Below the pieces are notes generated by a model. That model was not told the origin of the DNA and did no database searches. It was given only the letters and a program-made list of their open reading frames with translations. A stretch of 64,000 nt of DNA, taken from Pontibacter russatus (GTDB lineage: Bacteria; Bacteroidota; Bacteroidia; Cytophagales; Hymenobacteraceae). Of the stretch, positions 25,400 through 33,889 are shown piece by piece (the first letter of the stretch is position 1; each line of letters begins with the position of its first letter). Both the position numbers and the translations under genes were made by a program. The DNA lies in the NCBI RefSeq assembly GCF_009931655.1, contig NZ_CP047984.1, forward strand, positions 4,481,001 to 4,545,000, read 5' to 3'.

Positions 25400-26023
25400 T
25401 TACTTCGGGGTGCTATCCAGCGACTGCCACAGGTATTTGCTGGCGATGGTGCGGTAGGGTTGCCAATTCTCGGCTATATCCTGCATCCGGAGCTTCAGGC
25501 GCTTGCCCGTTTCCTCCAATCCGTAGTGCCGTTTCATCGCGTTCTGTATGCCCAGGTCATCCACCGGGAACACATCGGGCCGCTCCAAGGCGAACATCAG
25601 CAGCATCTCTACCGTCCAGCGCCCTACGCCCTTTATCTGTGTCAGGTGCCTGATCAGATCCTCGCTTTCCATGGCGTCGATGGTGGCGTGCGCCATATGG
25701 CCCTCTTTCGCAAAAGTAGCCACATTGCGCATATAGCCAATTTTCTGAAACGAGAGACCGGCTCCGCGCAGTACCTCATCGGTAGCCTTCAGGACCAGTT
25801 GCGGATGCGGGTAGTTATCGGGAAACAGGCCGGTGAATCTTCTGAAAATAACGGCTGCCACTTTCGTGCTCAACTGCTGCGAAACGATGGAACCCAAGAG
25901 CTTATAATATAAATCCTCCGATTTGGAAGATATCAGGGGCTGGCCCCGGCTGATGATGGCCGCCAGTACGGGGTCTTTGGCCAGTACGGCAAAAGCCTCA
26001 GAGGAAGAATAGTCAGGAAACAT
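25400..26023 (-). CDS. DNA-3-methyladenine glycosylase family protein (HhH-GPD)
   Basis: 207 residues. Helix-hairpin-helix LTQIKGVGRWTVEMLLMF is followed by the catalytic region RPDVFPVDDLGIQNAMKR, in which the second D of VDD aligns with the base-excision Asp of the HhH-GPD superfamily. The N-terminal LLGSIVSQQLSTKVAAVIFRR is also typical of the AlkA/Mag group. No Fe-S cluster cysteines are present, which excludes MutY/Nth. It removes alkylated bases from DNA to start base excision repair. The AlkA N-terminal extra domain is missing, so this is the short Mag-like form. Monocistronic. Confidence 0.85.
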   Translation of the reverse strand: MFPDYSSSEAFAVLAKDPVLAAIISRGQPLISSKSEDLYYKLLGSIVSQQLSTKVAAVIFRRFTGLFPDNYPHPQLVLKATDEVLRGAGLSFQKIGYMRNVATFAKEGHMAHATIDAMESEDLIRHLTQIKGVGRWTVEMLLMFALERPDVFPVDDLGIQNAMKRHYGLEETGKRLKLRMQDIAENWQPYRTIASKYLWQSLDSTPK

Positions 26024-26331
26024 GCTGTGTCTTCATTTGACCTCAAATAGCTAAAAACTATCCACTCCGCCAACCGAAGCGGCCGTACCTCTATATGATG
26101 ACAAGTAAACGCTGTTTATATAGAGCGAGGGCATACGATAGCATCGGAATTGGTGAATTTTCCAGGCTGGGGAGGTACCTGGCTATAAGACAGAGGCTGA
26201 TGCAGGCGCTTCATTTATATATAGCTCCATAGAAAGCATCGCGCGGCATCGTCTATATGGCTTTTGGGGGAGGAATAACTTTTACCACCTCATGTAAGGT
26301 AATTTCAGTAGCTTGCCTGCCTTCCCAAAAA
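26024..26331. other. Intergenic stretch upstream of the glycosylase gene
   Basis: About 310 bases, with several TATATA motifs. It should contain the glycosylase promoter. I see no gene. Confidence 0.5.
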
Positions 26332-26361
26332 GGAAGGCGCGCCGTAACGGCAACGCCTTCC
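26332..26361 (-). terminator. Terminator of the sigma-factor operon
   Basis: Arms GGAAGGCG and CGCCTTCC with a 14-base loop. On the minus strand the hairpin is followed by TTTTT. Confidence 0.8.
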
Positions 26362-26385
26362 ACAATAAATTCTGCCGGGGTTGGG

Positions 26386-26838
26386 CTACTGGTTTTCCTT
26401 TTTTCGGTCCAGCCGCCGGATCAGCATTTTGGTGAACTCGTGCTCGCCGCGGTACAGCTTCACGAGCTGTTTTACAGAAATCACCTTCTGGTATTTCTCT
26501 GCATACTCCTTGTCCAGGGCCAGCTCCCTTTCTTTCATATCGAATATTTTGTTTATGCGGGCCTGCACCTGCTGGTCTGTGAGTTCGTCCACATCCTGAC
26601 GGAAGTCGATGCGGTAGCCTTTCACCAGCTCACGGCGCTTAGCCTCATGCTCGTTATAGATAGGCCAGAACTTTTGCGCCTGCTCCGGCGTCAGGGCCAT
26701 CTTATCGGTCAGGAAGGCCACTTTCGCGGCTTCTACGTGCTCACTCCGTTCGTGTTTGTGTTTGTCCTGTGCAAAGGCAGCGGTGCCGTTAAGGGTGAGG
26801 GCACAGAGGATCAGGGTTAGTACAGCATAGTGCTTCAT
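26386..26838 (-). CDS. Spy/CpxP-like periplasmic sensor protein
   Basis: 150 residues with signal peptide (LTLILCALTLNGTAAFAQ). The mature protein starts with a His/Lys-rich stretch (DKHKHERSEHVEAAK), then FLTDKMALTPEQAQKFWPIYNEHEAKRREL, a typical LTPEQA helix of this family, and a long charged helix to the end. It is the last gene of an ECF sigma / membrane protein / Spy-like operon, 7 bases after the membrane gene. In this arrangement the periplasmic protein probably senses misfolding or metals, or is an effector of the regulon (inference). Confidence 0.75.
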   Translation of the reverse strand: MKHYAVLTLILCALTLNGTAAFAQDKHKHERSEHVEAAKVAFLTDKMALTPEQAQKFWPIYNEHEAKRRELVKGYRIDFRQDVDELTDQQVQARINKIFDMKERELALDKEYAEKYQKVISVKQLVKLYRGEHEFTKMLIRRLDRKKENQ

Positions 26839-26845
26839 GGGTGAA

Positions 26846-27292
26846 TTAATAGTCTAAGTCATCAAGTAGTGGATAATATTGCAGCTCTTCTTCGGCTGTC
26901 ATGGCGCTCACGTTCAGGAAATCAGAAGCAAGGCTTTGGTCGGCGGCCAGGTATTCCTCCAGGTCCGCTGTCTCCATCTGCGCGTAGGTGCTCAGGTAGT
27001 TCACAATTTCTTCATCAGAGAGCGTCGCCACCGTCAGGGTTTCCTGCTGCGGAGCCTGCCGCAAGCTGAACAGGAACGCGCCCACGAACAGGAAAAGCAG
27101 CAGCAGCGGTGCCACGGTGAGGCGTATCGGTTGCCAGAGCCGTGCCAGCCACAGGGTGGTGGCCATACGTTCCTGGGCAGCTGTGCATTCCATTACACGC
27201 ATGGGCAAACGGTCGAAGTATCCTTCCGGAACCCGGTACACGTTGTGCCTCGGAATGTCGCTCAACTTAAAGTCCTTCTTCATGTTCCTCAT
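26846..27292 (-). CDS. Probable anti-sigma factor (single-pass membrane protein)
   Basis: 148 residues from the ATG at 27292, which has a good GGAG eight bases upstream, rare here; a TTG two codons earlier is less likely. The N-terminal 65 residues are cytoplasmic (SDIPRHNVYRVPEGYFDRLP), one helix spans about 55-75 (VAPLLLLFLFVGAFLFSL), and the C-terminal part is acidic (SDEEIVNYLSTYAQMETADLEEYL). There is no HxxxCxxC zinc motif, so it is not a classical ZAS anti-sigma. The assignment rests mainly on position: directly after an ECF sigma gene (46 bases) and before a Spy-like gene (7 bases). Confidence 0.65.
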   Translation of the reverse strand: MRNMKKDFKLSDIPRHNVYRVPEGYFDRLPMRVMECTAAQERMATTLWLARLWQPIRLTVAPLLLLFLFVGAFLFSLRQAPQQETLTVATLSDEEIVNYLSTYAQMETADLEEYLAADQSLASDFLNVSAMTAEEELQYYPLLDDLDY

Positions 27293-27338
27293 CTTCAATT
27301 CTCCTTCTGTGGGTTAGATGCAATATGCGTGCAATAGT

Positions 27339-27878
27339 TTAATCCTGTTGTAGATATTCTTCAATTTTTTTAACGGCGATGTGGTAGGAGGCTTTTAAAG
27401 CCCCTACGGAAGTTCCAAGTATCTCGGACATCTCCTCGTATTTCAGATCGTCAAAATATTTCATGTTGAACACTAGGCGCTGCTTGTCGGGCAGGCGCAG
27501 GATAGCCTTTTGCAGTTTCAGCTGCACCTCGTCGCCGGCGATGTCGGGGGAGGAGACAAGTTTTTCCGTCAGCTCGGAGGTGATGTCGTGTATGGGCAGA
27601 AAGAACTTCCGTTTCTTGCTGGACAGGAAGGAGAGGCACTCGTTGGTGGCGATGCGGTAAATCCAGGTGTAGAGCTGGGCATCCTTTCGGAAAGTTTCGA
27701 GGTTCTTCCATATCTTGATAAAGACCTCCTGGGTCAGGTCGTCGGCATCGTCGTGGTCAATCACCATCTTGCGGATGTGCCAGTACACTTGCTGCTGGTA
27801 CTTCCGGACAAGCTGGTTAAAGGCCAGGTTTCGGCTCTCAGGCTGGGCGAATTTCTCTAAAAGCTCTTTGTCTTCCAC
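27339..27878 (-). CDS. ECF-type RNA polymerase sigma factor
   Basis: 179 residues from the GTG at 27878 (VEDKELLEKFAQ). A frame extension to 27941 would place the start inside the terminator of the neighbouring transketolase gene and adds unlike sequence, so it is rejected. Region 2: NQLVRKYQQQVYWHIRK, DDADDLTQEVFIKIWKNLETF and the -10 recognition helix TWIYRIATNECLSFL. Region 4: LPDKQRLVFNMKYFDDLKYEEMSEIL and GTSVGALKASYHIAVKKIE. It directs polymerase to a small regulon, likely including its own operon, and is presumably held by the membrane protein encoded next. Confidence 0.88.
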   Translation of the reverse strand: MEDKELLEKFAQPESRNLAFNQLVRKYQQQVYWHIRKMVIDHDDADDLTQEVFIKIWKNLETFRKDAQLYTWIYRIATNECLSFLSSKKRKFFLPIHDITSELTEKLVSSPDIAGDEVQLKLQKAILRLPDKQRLVFNMKYFDDLKYEEMSEILGTSVGALKASYHIAVKKIEEYLQQD

Positions 27879-27918
27879 TACTCTGTTTTCAGGGAGCCTG
27901 CAACAAAAGTTAAATATA

Positions 27919-27950
27919 AAGAGGCTGTGCTTACTGAGCACAGCCTCTTC
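27919..27950. terminator. Terminator after the transketolase C-terminal gene
   Basis: Perfect 11-base arms GAGGCTGTGCT and AGCACAGCCTC with a 5-base loop, preceded on the plus strand by an AT-rich run that becomes T-rich on the minus strand. Confidence 0.8.
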
Positions 27951-27981
27951 AAAATTTGTTTCGGATATTTTTATGCTTTGT

Positions 27982-28941
27982 TTACTGCTGTTTTCTGCGG
28001 ATCACGCGCTCAGCGGCTGCCACAATGTCGTTCTCCGACAGCCCGTATTTCTCCATCAGTTCCTCCGGCGTGCCGGACTCGCCAAAGGTGTCGTTTACGG
28101 CCACGTACTCCATGGGCAGCGGCGTGTTCTTCACCAGCAGTTGCGCAATGCTGTCGCCGAGGCCGCCCAGGCGGTTGTGCTCTTCGGCGCTCACCACGCA
28201 CTTCGTCTTCGCCACCGACTTCAGGATCGCTTCCTCATCCAGCGGCTTGATGGTGTGGATGTTGATGATCTCGGCTGAAATGCCTTTCTCTGCCAATATA
28301 TGGCCAGCCAGAATTGCCTTCCAAACCATATGGCCGGTGGCGAAGATGCTCACGTCCGTGCCTTCGTTCACCATCCAGGCCTTGCCGATCTCAAACTTCT
28401 GGTTGGCATCGGTAAACACCGGAATGACAGGGCGGCCGAAGCGCAGGTACACCGGGCCCTCGTGGTCCGCAATGGCAATGGTGGCCGCCTTGGTCTGGTT
28501 GTAGTCGCAGGGGTTGATGACGGTCATGTGCGGCAGCATTTTCATCATGCCGATGTCTTCTAGTATCTGGTGCGTGGCGCCGTCCTCTCCCAGGGTCAAG
28601 CCAGCGTGTGAGGCGCATATCTTCACGTTTTTGCCGGAGTACGCAATCGACTGGCGGATCTGGTCGTAAACGCGGCCCGTGGAGAAGTTGGCGAACGTAC
28701 CCGTAAACGGAATCTTGCCGCCGATGGTGAGGCCTGCGGCGATGCCCATCATGTTGGCCTCGGCGATGCCGATCTGGAAGAAACGCTCCGGGTTCTCCTT
28801 GATAAAATCAGCCATTTTGAGTGAGCCGACCAGGTCGGCGCAAAGGGCTACTACGTTGGGGTTGGTGCGGCCAAGCTCCAGCAGGCCGGCGCCGAAGCCG
28901 GAACGGGTGTCTTTTTTCTCGGTATACGTGTACTCTTTCAT
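27982..28941 (-). CDS. Transketolase C-terminal subunit
   Basis: 319 residues covering the pyrimidine-binding and C-terminal domains of transketolase: SGFGAGLLELGRTNPNVVAL, RFFQIGIAEANMMGIAAGL (with the Glu that activates thiamine diphosphate), HAGLTLGEDGATHQ and VSAEEHNRLGGLGDSIA. It must pair with the separate N-terminal subunit encoded at 30407-31264 to transfer two-carbon ketol units in the pentose phosphate pathway. Split transketolases are known in many bacteria and archaea. Its ATG directly follows the stop of the VWA-domain gene, so translation is probably coupled. Confidence 0.9.
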   Translation of the reverse strand: MKEYTYTEKKDTRSGFGAGLLELGRTNPNVVALCADLVGSLKMADFIKENPERFFQIGIAEANMMGIAAGLTIGGKIPFTGTFANFSTGRVYDQIRQSIAYSGKNVKICASHAGLTLGEDGATHQILEDIGMMKMLPHMTVINPCDYNQTKAATIAIADHEGPVYLRFGRPVIPVFTDANQKFEIGKAWMVNEGTDVSIFATGHMVWKAILAGHILAEKGISAEIINIHTIKPLDEEAILKSVAKTKCVVSAEEHNRLGGLGDSIAQLLVKNTPLPMEYVAVNDTFGESGTPEELMEKYGLSENDIVAAAERVIRRKQQ

Positions 28942-30336
28942 CTATCTGTTGAAAATTTTAACGGTTGTAGTTGCGCCCGATCGGATGCTGAAGTCTTTTA
29001 CGTCAGTGAATTTACTCGCCTGGGCGTTTTTCATGCGGTAAACCAATCTATAATTCCCCGGCTGCAAGGCCATCGTTACTTTGCTGTTCTCTTCCGGCAG
29101 GTTGCATAGCCAGCGCTGCCTGCCGTCGTCTTCCATCAGGTACAGGCTGCCGTAACCCTGCATCTGCGATGATATGGCCAGCTGCCCCGGCGGCGGTATG
29201 GTCACCGTGTTCGTCTGCCCCTGTTTCAGTTCCACGTCCCGCAGGTACGTGCGCGGCAGCGTCAGAATCTCCAAATCATAGATACCGGCCAGGTATTTCT
29301 GCCGCTCCCCGAAGGTCTGCACGTGCAGCGTCTGCGTGGCGCCCTGCTGCCTCACAATGGCCGACAGCGTACCGTAAGGGGAGGGGCCGTCCTGGCGCAG
29401 GTGCAGGGTGCCCTGTGGCGCCTTTACCCGGATGGCGTTGTGCCTGCCGGGCTTGATGCTGATGCTCCGCTCCACCAACGCCGGTACGGTGTTCACCACC
29501 AGGTCGTAAGGCAGCAGGGCGTCGATGTCCAGCATGTCGGGCTTTCCCTCTGGGCTCTGGTAATGCACGTAGTTGTATTCCGGCTGGCCCGTCAGGGCGT
29601 TGAGGAACGTCAGGTTCACGTTTGTCTCCACCGGCTGGCCCTGCTCGTTCAGCAGCTCCACACTCACCGTCGTCTGGCTCAGCGCCTGCGTCACGATCTC
29701 CGTCAGCACCGACTGGAACGTCTCCACGTCAGCGGCATTGTAATACTCGCCGATGCAACTGAGCTGTTTCTCGTGCTCCGGCTCAATGCCGATGCCAATG
29801 ACGAAGGGGCGCAGGAAAATGCGCTTCTTCTGCAGCGCCAGCGACATAGCGCAGGGGTCGCCGCCGCAGGACTCCAGCCCGTCCGTGATCAAAATGATGA
29901 CGTTGCGTGTTTTCTCCTCCGGAAAGTCCCCCGCCGCCTGCTGCAGCGAGTACGTAATGGGCGTGTTGCCACGCGGCACAATCTCGGTTAGCTTCTTCTT
30001 GATGGCCTCGGTGCTGCTGGCGGAGAAAGGCACCTCCAGCCGGGTGTCTTTGCAGTCGTTGCGCTCGCGGTCGAACTGGTGCCCGTATACCCGCAGGGCC
30101 ACTTCCACGTTTTCATGCCGGTCCAGCGAGTCCACGAGGTGGGCCAGCAGGTCTTTGGCCACCGACATGCGGTCGCTGTTCTCCCACTTGGCCAGCATGC
30201 TGCCCGAGGCATCGAGCAGAAACAGGATACGTGTCTTTGACTTTGCCTTTTGCTCCCCCTGGCCATATGCGGTCCCACTCGCTGAAAATATCAGCAACAG
30301 GAAAAATGCCGCGAACACATTGCGCCAGGGTGCCAT
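28942..30336 (-). CDS. Exported VWA-domain protein
   Basis: 464 residues with a signal peptide (NVFAAFFLLLIFSASGTAYG). The von Willebrand A domain begins at ILFLLDASGSM, with the metal-site residues D42, S44 and S46; a later Asp is in IILITDGLESCGGDPC. The C-terminal half consists of beta-rich repeats of unknown type (VSVELLNEQGQPVETNVNLTF and similar), likely carboxypeptidase-regulatory/Ig-like modules. Predicted periplasmic. It sits between the two transketolase subunit genes, 0 bases from the C-terminal subunit gene and 70 from the N-terminal one; no obvious functional link to transketolase is known to me. Confidence 0.85.
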   Translation of the reverse strand: MAPWRNVFAAFFLLLIFSASGTAYGQGEQKAKSKTRILFLLDASGSMLAKWENSDRMSVAKDLLAHLVDSLDRHENVEVALRVYGHQFDRERNDCKDTRLEVPFSASSTEAIKKKLTEIVPRGNTPITYSLQQAAGDFPEEKTRNVIILITDGLESCGGDPCAMSLALQKKRIFLRPFVIGIGIEPEHEKQLSCIGEYYNAADVETFQSVLTEIVTQALSQTTVSVELLNEQGQPVETNVNLTFLNALTGQPEYNYVHYQSPEGKPDMLDIDALLPYDLVVNTVPALVERSISIKPGRHNAIRVKAPQGTLHLRQDGPSPYGTLSAIVRQQGATQTLHVQTFGERQKYLAGIYDLEILTLPRTYLRDVELKQGQTNTVTIPPPGQLAISSQMQGYGSLYLMEDDGRQRWLCNLPEENSKVTMALQPGNYRLVYRMKNAQASKFTDVKDFSIRSGATTTVKIFNR

Positions 30337-30406
30337 GCCAGAATTGCTCTAATGCAATATATGAGCCCTGCTGCACCCGGCACTGCCATCGCGCAGCGGG
30401 GGAGTT

Positions 30407-31264
30407 TTAGTAGTCAGCGGCTTCATTCACAGCCAGCTGCTGCAGGGCTATCTGCAACTGCTCGTCGTTCGGGGCCACGCCGTGCCATTTGTGCGAGCCC
30501 ATCATAAAGTCCACCCCGTAGCCCATCTGCGTGTCCATCAGAATCATCACCGGCTTGCCTTTGCCCGTCGCGGCTTTGGCCTGGTCCAGGGCGGGCAGCA
30601 GCGTTTCGAAGTTGTTGCCGTCGGCCTCCAGCACGTGCCACCCGAATGCCTCGAACTTGGCGCACAGGTCGCCCAGCGGCATGACTTCTTCCGTGGAGCC
30701 GTCTATTTGCTGGCCGTTGCGGTCTACGGTGGCTATGAGGTTGTCGACTTTCTTGGAACCGGCGTACATGGTGGCTTCCCATACCTGCCCTTCCTCCAGT
30801 TCGCCGTCGCCCATCAGCACATATATCAGGCTGTCGTCATCATTGAGTTTCTTAGCCTGCGCGGCCCCGATGGCAACCGAAAGGCCCTGGCCCAGTGAGC
30901 CGGAAGCCACACGGATGCCTGGCAGCCCCTCTTCGGTGGCCGGGTGGCCCTGCAGCCGCGAGTTCAGCTTGCGGAAAGTAGCCAGCTCTTTCACTTTAAA
31001 AAAGCCAGCGCGGGCCAGCGTGCTGTAAAACACCGGGGAAATATGGCCATTCGACAGGAAGAAAAGGTCCTCGCCTTTGCCGTTCATATCAAAGTCGGTG
31101 CTGTAGTTCATCACTTTAAAATAAAGGGACACGAAATAGTCGGTGCAGCCAAGCGAGCCGCCCGGGTGGCCGGAGTTAACGGCATGCACCATGCGCACGA
31201 TGTCCCGGCGAACCTGTGCCGCTACTTCTTTCAGCTCTTCAATGCTTTTGTTGTGTGGATTCAC
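30407..31264 (-). CDS. Transketolase N-terminal subunit
   Basis: 285 residues. It carries the thiamine-diphosphate binding domain: AVNSGHPGGSLGCTDYFV, FFLSNGHISPVFYS, GSLGQGLSVAIGAAQAKKL and the GDG motif in LMGDGELEEGQVWEATMYA. It forms the enzyme together with the product of 27982-28941. First gene of a three-gene minus-strand operon that includes the VWA protein. Length fits N-terminal half-transketolases. Confidence 0.92.
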   Translation of the reverse strand: MNPHNKSIEELKEVAAQVRRDIVRMVHAVNSGHPGGSLGCTDYFVSLYFKVMNYSTDFDMNGKGEDLFFLSNGHISPVFYSTLARAGFFKVKELATFRKLNSRLQGHPATEEGLPGIRVASGSLGQGLSVAIGAAQAKKLNDDDSLIYVLMGDGELEEGQVWEATMYAGSKKVDNLIATVDRNGQQIDGSTEEVMPLGDLCAKFEAFGWHVLEADGNNFETLLPALDQAKAATGKGKPVMILMDTQMGYGVDFMMGSHKWHGVAPNDEQLQIALQQLAVNEAADY

Positions 31265-31455
31265 TTTATATATGGTTATTAGTTAGCTTTTTGGTAATAA
31301 TACACAAATAATCTGTTTCGCCATAAACATTGGCCTCCCATTGCCCTCCGGGTTAGCCGCTGGATGGTTTGTAACAAGGTTTATATATACAAGCGTCAAA
31401 GTAACACTTATTCAGGAGAAATGAAAACAAAATATATAAATTCCTGCACAAAGCA

Positions 31456-31488
31456 GAAACGCAGCCGCCTGAAAGACAGCTGCGTTTC
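31456..31488 (-). terminator. Terminator after bcp
   Basis: Perfect 10-base arms GAAACGCAGC and GCTGCGTTTC with a 13-base loop, just beyond the stop of the minus-strand gene at 31497. Confidence 0.75.
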
Positions 31489-31496
31489 TATATAGG

Positions 31497-31949
31497 CTAC
31501 TTGGGCAGAATCTGGGCGGTGTGGTCGGCGGTCTTCACCTTTTTGATGATGTCCCGGATCACCCCGTTCTCATCGAGCACAAAGGTGTAGCGCATGGTGC
31601 CCATATACCTGCGGCCGTACATCGATTTCTCCTGCCATACCCCGTACTGCTCCACAATCTTTTTGTCGGTGTCGGCAAGCAGGGTGAAGGGCAGGTCATA
31701 TTTGCCGATGAACTTCTGGTGCGACTGTTCGCTGTCGGTGCTCACGCCAATCACTTCGTAGCCTTCCTGCTGCAGGTCGCTGTAGTTGTCGCGGAGGTTG
31801 CAGGCCTGGGCGGTGCAGCCGGAGGTGTCGTCTTTCGGGTAAAAGTACAGGATAACCTTTTTGCCCCGGTAGTCGCTTAGCCGCACTGTGTTGCCGTGCT
31901 GGTCCTTGCCTTCAAACTCGGGGGCCTTGTCTCCGATGTTCAGTTCCAT
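31497..31949 (-). CDS. bcp: Thioredoxin-dependent thiol peroxidase (BCP type)
   Basis: 150 residues, AhpC/TSA fold. FYPKDDTSGCTAQACNLRD carries peroxidatic Cys45 and, five residues later, Cys50, the resolving cysteine of atypical two-Cys Bcp enzymes. FTLLADTDKKIVEQYGVW and YTFVLDENGVI are family-typical. It reduces hydroperoxides in the cytoplasm with electrons from thioredoxin. Last gene of a likely operon with the M23 peptidase gene (8 bases upstream) and the FAH gene. Confidence 0.93.
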   Translation of the reverse strand: MELNIGDKAPEFEGKDQHGNTVRLSDYRGKKVILYFYPKDDTSGCTAQACNLRDNYSDLQQEGYEVIGVSTDSEQSHQKFIGKYDLPFTLLADTDKKIVEQYGVWQEKSMYGRRYMGTMRYTFVLDENGVIRDIIKKVKTADHTAQILPK

Positions 31950-31957
31950 GTGTTTTG

Positions 31958-33889
31958 TCAGATGGTGGTGGTATAGATGGCTTCGTTGCCTGCGTTGTCC
32001 TTCACCTTCAATACAACTTCACCCGACAAAGGTATACTTTTATCTAACTTCTCTGACCAGATGGTGGCCTTTTTGTGCTCGTACTTCATCAGCAGCCACT
32101 GTCCGTTTATATAGGCGTTGAAGGAGTTGAGGCCCGAGAGGTCGTCGCCTATCCGGAAGCTTATCTGGTTGCGGTTTTTGCTGAGCAGGCGTATGGAGGG
32201 CTTTTTCGTGTCTTCCAGTACCTTAAACTTGCCCATGTTCTTGGTGCTGAAGGTGATGGTGCCGTCCGGGCCCCAGCTGCCGCCTATATACCCTTTGCCG
32301 CGCCCCGTGCCCAGGTAGTAAACCGATGCCTTCGATCTGTCTTTGATGGCGGTCATATCCGGTTTAATGGTGACTTTGATGGGCTTCAGCAGCGGCGTGA
32401 AATAATCGCCGACGGTATATACATTGTCATCCAGCTTTGTCTGCAGGTACAGCGTGTCGTAGAGCGAGCGCTCGTTGAAGAGCACCTTCAGGTAGTTGTT
32501 GGCAACCGCCACCTCCTGGCCGGGCGGCACCAGCTTTTCGAAATGGAAAGGCACCGTAATCCCGCAGAAGCGCATCGAGTCGGGCAACCCGGCGCGCAGG
32601 TCGAAAAGCCCGACGGACCTGGAATCCTTCATATAGCTAGGCACCAGCACCAGCGCCTTGCCGCCCTTCAGCAGCTCGATGTTCTGGGGCGTGCTGCTGG
32701 TGTCGGCGGCGCTGATCTTCAGGATGTTCCCGATGAGCTCATAATCCAGCGACGGCTTTTTGACAGTTTTGGCCAGCGACCGGGTAAAGGAGGGCTGCTG
32801 CCCCTCCACCACAAAGCGGAGGGTGGAGGTGTTGCCGTAGGAGTCGCGCGCTACCAGCTGCACCTGATACGTGGAGTCGGGGTGTACGAGCATGCGGCCC
32901 TGCCGGCTGTTGGCCGTGTTGTACAGGGGCAGGTCGTTGCCGGTGTCCACGTAGGCTTTCTGGAAGGTGCGGCCCTCGCTTTTATAGATGTCGTAGTTGA
33001 TGTGCTGCGACACCTGGCGCGACAGCTCGAAGGGCACCTGGTCTATATAGTGGTTATAAAGCTGCCTTCCGTTTACGTACAGCGTCACTTCCTGCGTGCC
33101 GTTTTTGTTGGCGGCCCCGTCCAGCCGGTCGATGGTCTGCAACTCCAGCCCCAGCAGACCGTTGGCGAAAATGGTGTCGGCGATGCTGTAGTCAGAGCCG
33201 CTCTGCTTCGTGCGGTACTCGGCGCGGCTGAACTCGTTGTTGATGCGGGAGTTGATGCGCAGCGGCGTAATGGCCAGGCTGTATATATCGGGCGGGGTTG
33301 TGTCGAGCACCTCCTGGAACTTGTACTTCAGCGGGTTGTAGAGGCGGTCCTGCGCGTCGCGTATCTCGAAGTGCAGGTGCGGCCCGCCCGAGCCGCCGGT
33401 GTTGCCCGACAGGCCAATAACGTCGCCCCGCTTTACCGGGAATTTGCCCTGCTCCAGGAAAAGCTCCAGCTCAAAAGTCTGCTTCGCGTACTGCTGCTGC
33501 AGTATATAGTCCGCCAGTGGCTGCCCGAACTCCGAGAGGTGCGCGTACGTGGTGATCAGCCCGTTGGGGTGCGTGATGTAGATGATGTTGCCGTAGCCGT
33601 AGGTCGACTGCTTCACCCGGGATATATAGCCGTCGGCGGCGGCATGCACCGGCAGACCCTCGCGCTGGTCGGTTTTGATGTCGAGCCCGCCGTGGAAGTG
33701 GTTGGAGCGGATCTCGCCCATGGTGCCCGACAGGTAATTGCGCTCGCCCGGCTTTATCGGGAACAGGAAATCAATGGGCTCGGGCGCCAGCTGCGCTTTC
33801 GCGCCGAAAGAGGTGGCCAAGGCCAGTGCCGCCAGCACCAGCCGCTTCTTATTTAACTTCGAAATCAAGTAATTTTCTGTCTTCAACAT
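31958..33889 (-). CDS. M23 family metallopeptidase, exported
   Basis: 643 residues. A signal peptide lies after a short leader (LNKKRLVLAALALATSFGAKAQ). The LytM/M23 domain has HFHGGLD (His66, Asp70 as zinc ligands), HPNGLITTYAHLSEFGQP and HLHFEIRD, so the active-site set is complete and peptidoglycan cross-bridge endopeptidase activity is plausible. The remaining 430 residues are beta-rich Ig-like modules without assigned function. The chosen ATG overlaps the upstream FAH gene by 41 bases; translation coupling is likely. Periplasmic cell-wall remodelling is inferred. Confidence 0.85.
   Translation of the reverse strand: MLKTENYLISKLNKKRLVLAALALATSFGAKAQLAPEPIDFLFPIKPGERNYLSGTMGEIRSNHFHGGLDIKTDQREGLPVHAAADGYISRVKQSTYGYGNIIYITHPNGLITTYAHLSEFGQPLADYILQQQYAKQTFELELFLEQGKFPVKRGDVIGLSGNTGGSGGPHLHFEIRDAQDRLYNPLKYKFQEVLDTTPPDIYSLAITPLRINSRINNEFSRAEYRTKQSGSDYSIADTIFANGLLGLELQTIDRLDGAANKNGTQEVTLYVNGRQLYNHYIDQVPFELSRQVSQHINYDIYKSEGRTFQKAYVDTGNDLPLYNTANSRQGRMLVHPDSTYQVQLVARDSYGNTSTLRFVVEGQQPSFTRSLAKTVKKPSLDYELIGNILKISAADTSSTPQNIELLKGGKALVLVPSYMKDSRSVGLFDLRAGLPDSMRFCGITVPFHFEKLVPPGQEVAVANNYLKVLFNERSLYDTLYLQTKLDDNVYTVGDYFTPLLKPIKVTIKPDMTAIKDRSKASVYYLGTGRGKGYIGGSWGPDGTITFSTKNMGKFKVLEDTKKPSIRLLSKNRNQISFRIGDDLSGLNSFNAYINGQWLLMKYEHKKATIWSEKLDKSIPLSGEVVLKVKDNAGNEAIYTTTI

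Noticed and set aside
27879..27941. Upstream extension of the ECF sigma factor gene
   Set aside because: The start would fall inside the hairpin terminator of the preceding gene and the added residues do not resemble sigma region 1/2.
32075..33856. Very long open frame antisense to the M23 peptidase gene
   Set aside because: It mirrors the codons of the real gene, reads as low-complexity Val/Arg/Gln-rich sequence and has no domain; high GC at third positions leaves antisense frames open.
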